The position numbers and the translations under genes are program-made. From an uncultured Eggerthellaceae bacterium (lineage in GTDB: Bacteria; Actinomycetota; Coriobacteriia; Coriobacteriales; Eggerthellaceae), in contig CAKUDT010000012.1 of the NCBI GenBank assembly GCA_934645125.1, positions 1 through 13,689 of the forward strand: a stretch of 13,689 nt of DNA. The letters run 5' to 3'. Shown in pieces: positions 12,518 to 13,689 of the stretch (its first letter is position 1; each line of letters opens with the position of its first letter). Below the pieces are notes generated by a model that saw nothing but the letters and a program-made list of their open reading frames with translations, was not told the origin of the DNA and made no database searches.

Positions 12518-13669
12518 ATGATTTTAACCGTAAAACGCACTTCTCGGGCGCTGCTTGCTTGCATGCTTTCGGGTGTGCTGGCCGTCTCTTTGGTGGGTGT
12601 TCCCGCGGCGGCGTACGCCGAAACATCCGCCGAGCTGCGCGCTCAGGCTGAAGACAAGCAGGCGCAGGCTGACGAGCTGTCTGCGCGTATCGATGAGCTT
12701 TCCAACCAGTTGGTCGAAGCACGCGAAGTTGAAGACGAGGCAACGGAAAAATACGATGCCGCGGAAGCTGCCAAGCAGGATGCGCTTGATCGTAAAGAAG
12801 CAGCTGAGCAAAAGATTACTGAAACGCAGGCTCGCTTGAGCACCCGTGTGACCTCGATGTATCGCAGCGGCGGCGCCATGTCGTTCTTGGATGTTCTTCT
12901 GGGTGCGGGATCTTTTGAGGAATTCCTGACCACCTGGGACGCTCTGGCAGCCATCAACAATCAAGACGCTGCGCTGGTGGAAGAGAACCGCCAAGCACGC
13001 GCCGAAGCCGAGGCTGCCGCCGAGGAATACGCGGAGCAGAGTGCCATTGCTAAAGAAGAGCTTGAACGCGCGCAGAAAGCAAGTCAGACAATCGCCGAGA
13101 CTTCTTCGCAACTTGCTTCCGAGCTTGAGTCGATGAACAGCGAGATTGCCGATTTAATCGCGCGAGAAGAACAAGCAGCCGCCGAAGAGGAGGAAGCGCG
13201 TCAGAAAGCGCAGCAAGCATCGAGCGGTGGCGGCAGCGGTAGCACGTGGACTGATCCTGGTAGCGGTGGCGAATTGTTCGATTCCAGCTATTTCGACGGT
13301 TGGGTGAAGCCTACCAGCTACTACGGCGTGACCTGCGAGTTTGGTTATTCCCCTATTACGGGTTCGCATAACGGCATTGACCTGGGTGCTTCTTCGGGTA
13401 CGCCTATTTATTCTTCTGGCCCTGGCATTGTGACGTTCGTGGGCTGGTATGGTACAGGCGGCAATTCCGTCATTGTTGACCATGGCAATGGCGTGCAGAC
13501 TATCTACATGCATCAGAGCCAAACCGCAGCGTATGTGGGTGAATCGGTGCAAGCCGGTACGTGCATTGGCTACGTTGGCTCCACAGGTCTGTCCACGGGT
13601 CCGCACTTGCACTTCCAGCTGGTCATCAACGGCACGCCCACGAACCCGCGCAACTACTTCAGCTTCTAG
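12518..13669 (+). CDS. Secreted coiled-coil M23 (LytM) peptidoglycan endopeptidase, CwlO/PcsB-like layout
   Basis: A 383-aa exported wall hydrolase. ATG at 12518 is chosen: GAAGG ends 7 nt upstream and the result is a compact signal peptide (residues 1-34, site AAAYA). Residues about 35-235 are Ala/Glu/Gln-rich coiled coil interrupted by YRSGGAMSFLDVLLGAGSFEEF, the pattern of PcsB/CwlO-type N-terminal domains, which are usually inhibitory and in some species bind FtsEX. A Gly/Ser linker follows (about 235-255). The M23 domain has HNGIDLG (His284, Asp288), YMH (His332) and PHLHF (His363, His365), so all zinc ligands and catalytic His are present and the enzyme should be active. M23 enzymes cut stem-peptide or cross-bridge bonds; the bond here is unknown, but the nearby cross-bridge genes make D-Asx-bridged peptidoglycan a natural substrate. 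Confidence 0.93.
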   Translation: MILTVKRTSRALLACMLSGVLAVSLVGVPAAAYAETSAELRAQAEDKQAQADELSARIDELSNQLVEAREVEDEATEKYDAAEAAKQDALDRKEAAEQKITETQARLSTRVTSMYRSGGAMSFLDVLLGAGSFEEFLTTWDALAAINNQDAALVEENRQARAEAEAAAEEYAEQSAIAKEELERAQKASQTIAETSSQLASELESMNSEIADLIAREEQAAAEEEEARQKAQQASSGGGSGSTWTDPGSGGELFDSSYFDGWVKPTSYYGVTCEFGYSPITGSHNGIDLGASSGTPIYSSGPGIVTFVGWYGTGGNSVIVDHGNGVQTIYMHQSQTAAYVGESVQAGTCIGYVGSTGLSTGPHLHFQLVINGTPTNPRNYFSF

Positions 13670-13689
13670 GGGCAGGCGTCTGCGTTGGC

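Noticed and set aside
12548..12562. LLAC resembling a lipobox in the M23 signal peptide
   Set aside because: The Cys sits before, not after, the hydrophobic core, and a better AxA site follows at residue 34.

Overview
This window most likely comes from a gut-type actinobacterium of the class Coriobacteriia (Eggerthella-like order). That placement is inferred from the high-GC coding style, the dockerin-ended BspA-like surface protein and the MurJ with a long acidic N-terminal extension; no rRNA or other marker fixes the taxon. No tRNA, rRNA, CRISPR array, insertion-sequence transposase or phage gene was seen.

Layout. (1) 1-414: 3' part of methionine aminopeptidase, + strand. (2) 415-1178: gene-free, with a terminator-like hairpin, two inverted copies of a perfect 33-bp repeat, nested inverted repeats, and the promoter of the next gene. 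(3) 1179-3845: a secreted, roughly 20-repeat DUF285/BspA-like protein ending in a dockerin-like Ca-binding domain. (4) 3846-4763: gene-free but highly structured. It holds a possible pseudoknotted RNA followed by a strong terminator, two adjacent long inverted repeats, diverged direct repeats and a third exact copy of the 33-bp repeat. (5) 4764-6722, - strand: the lipid II flippase MurJ. (6) 7025-12262, + strand: ATP-grasp D-aspartate ligase-like protein, aspartate/glutamate racemase, glutamine-dependent asparagine synthetase, NAD kinase. (7) 12518-13669: secreted coiled-coil plus M23 peptidoglycan hydrolase.

How the genes fit together. The racemase would supply D-Asp, the ATP-grasp enzyme would ligate D-Asp to the stem-peptide diamino acid of the peptidoglycan precursor, and the AsnB-type amidotransferase could amidate it to D-Asn. 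MurJ, encoded divergently, flips the finished lipid II, and the M23 enzyme remodels the resulting wall. The parts match those known separately from Enterococcus faecium (Asl/Rac pair) and Lactococcus lactis (AsnH). Their side-by-side arrangement here is a candidate complete D-Asp/D-Asn cross-bridge locus. NAD kinase looks like a co-transcribed housekeeping passenger.

The other notable signal is the non-coding repeat system around the surface-protein gene. One 33-bp sequence (11-nt arm, 11-nt asymmetric core, 11-nt arm) occurs three times without mismatch: two copies in inverted orientation 592 bp end to end, and two in direct orientation bracketing the surface-protein gene.
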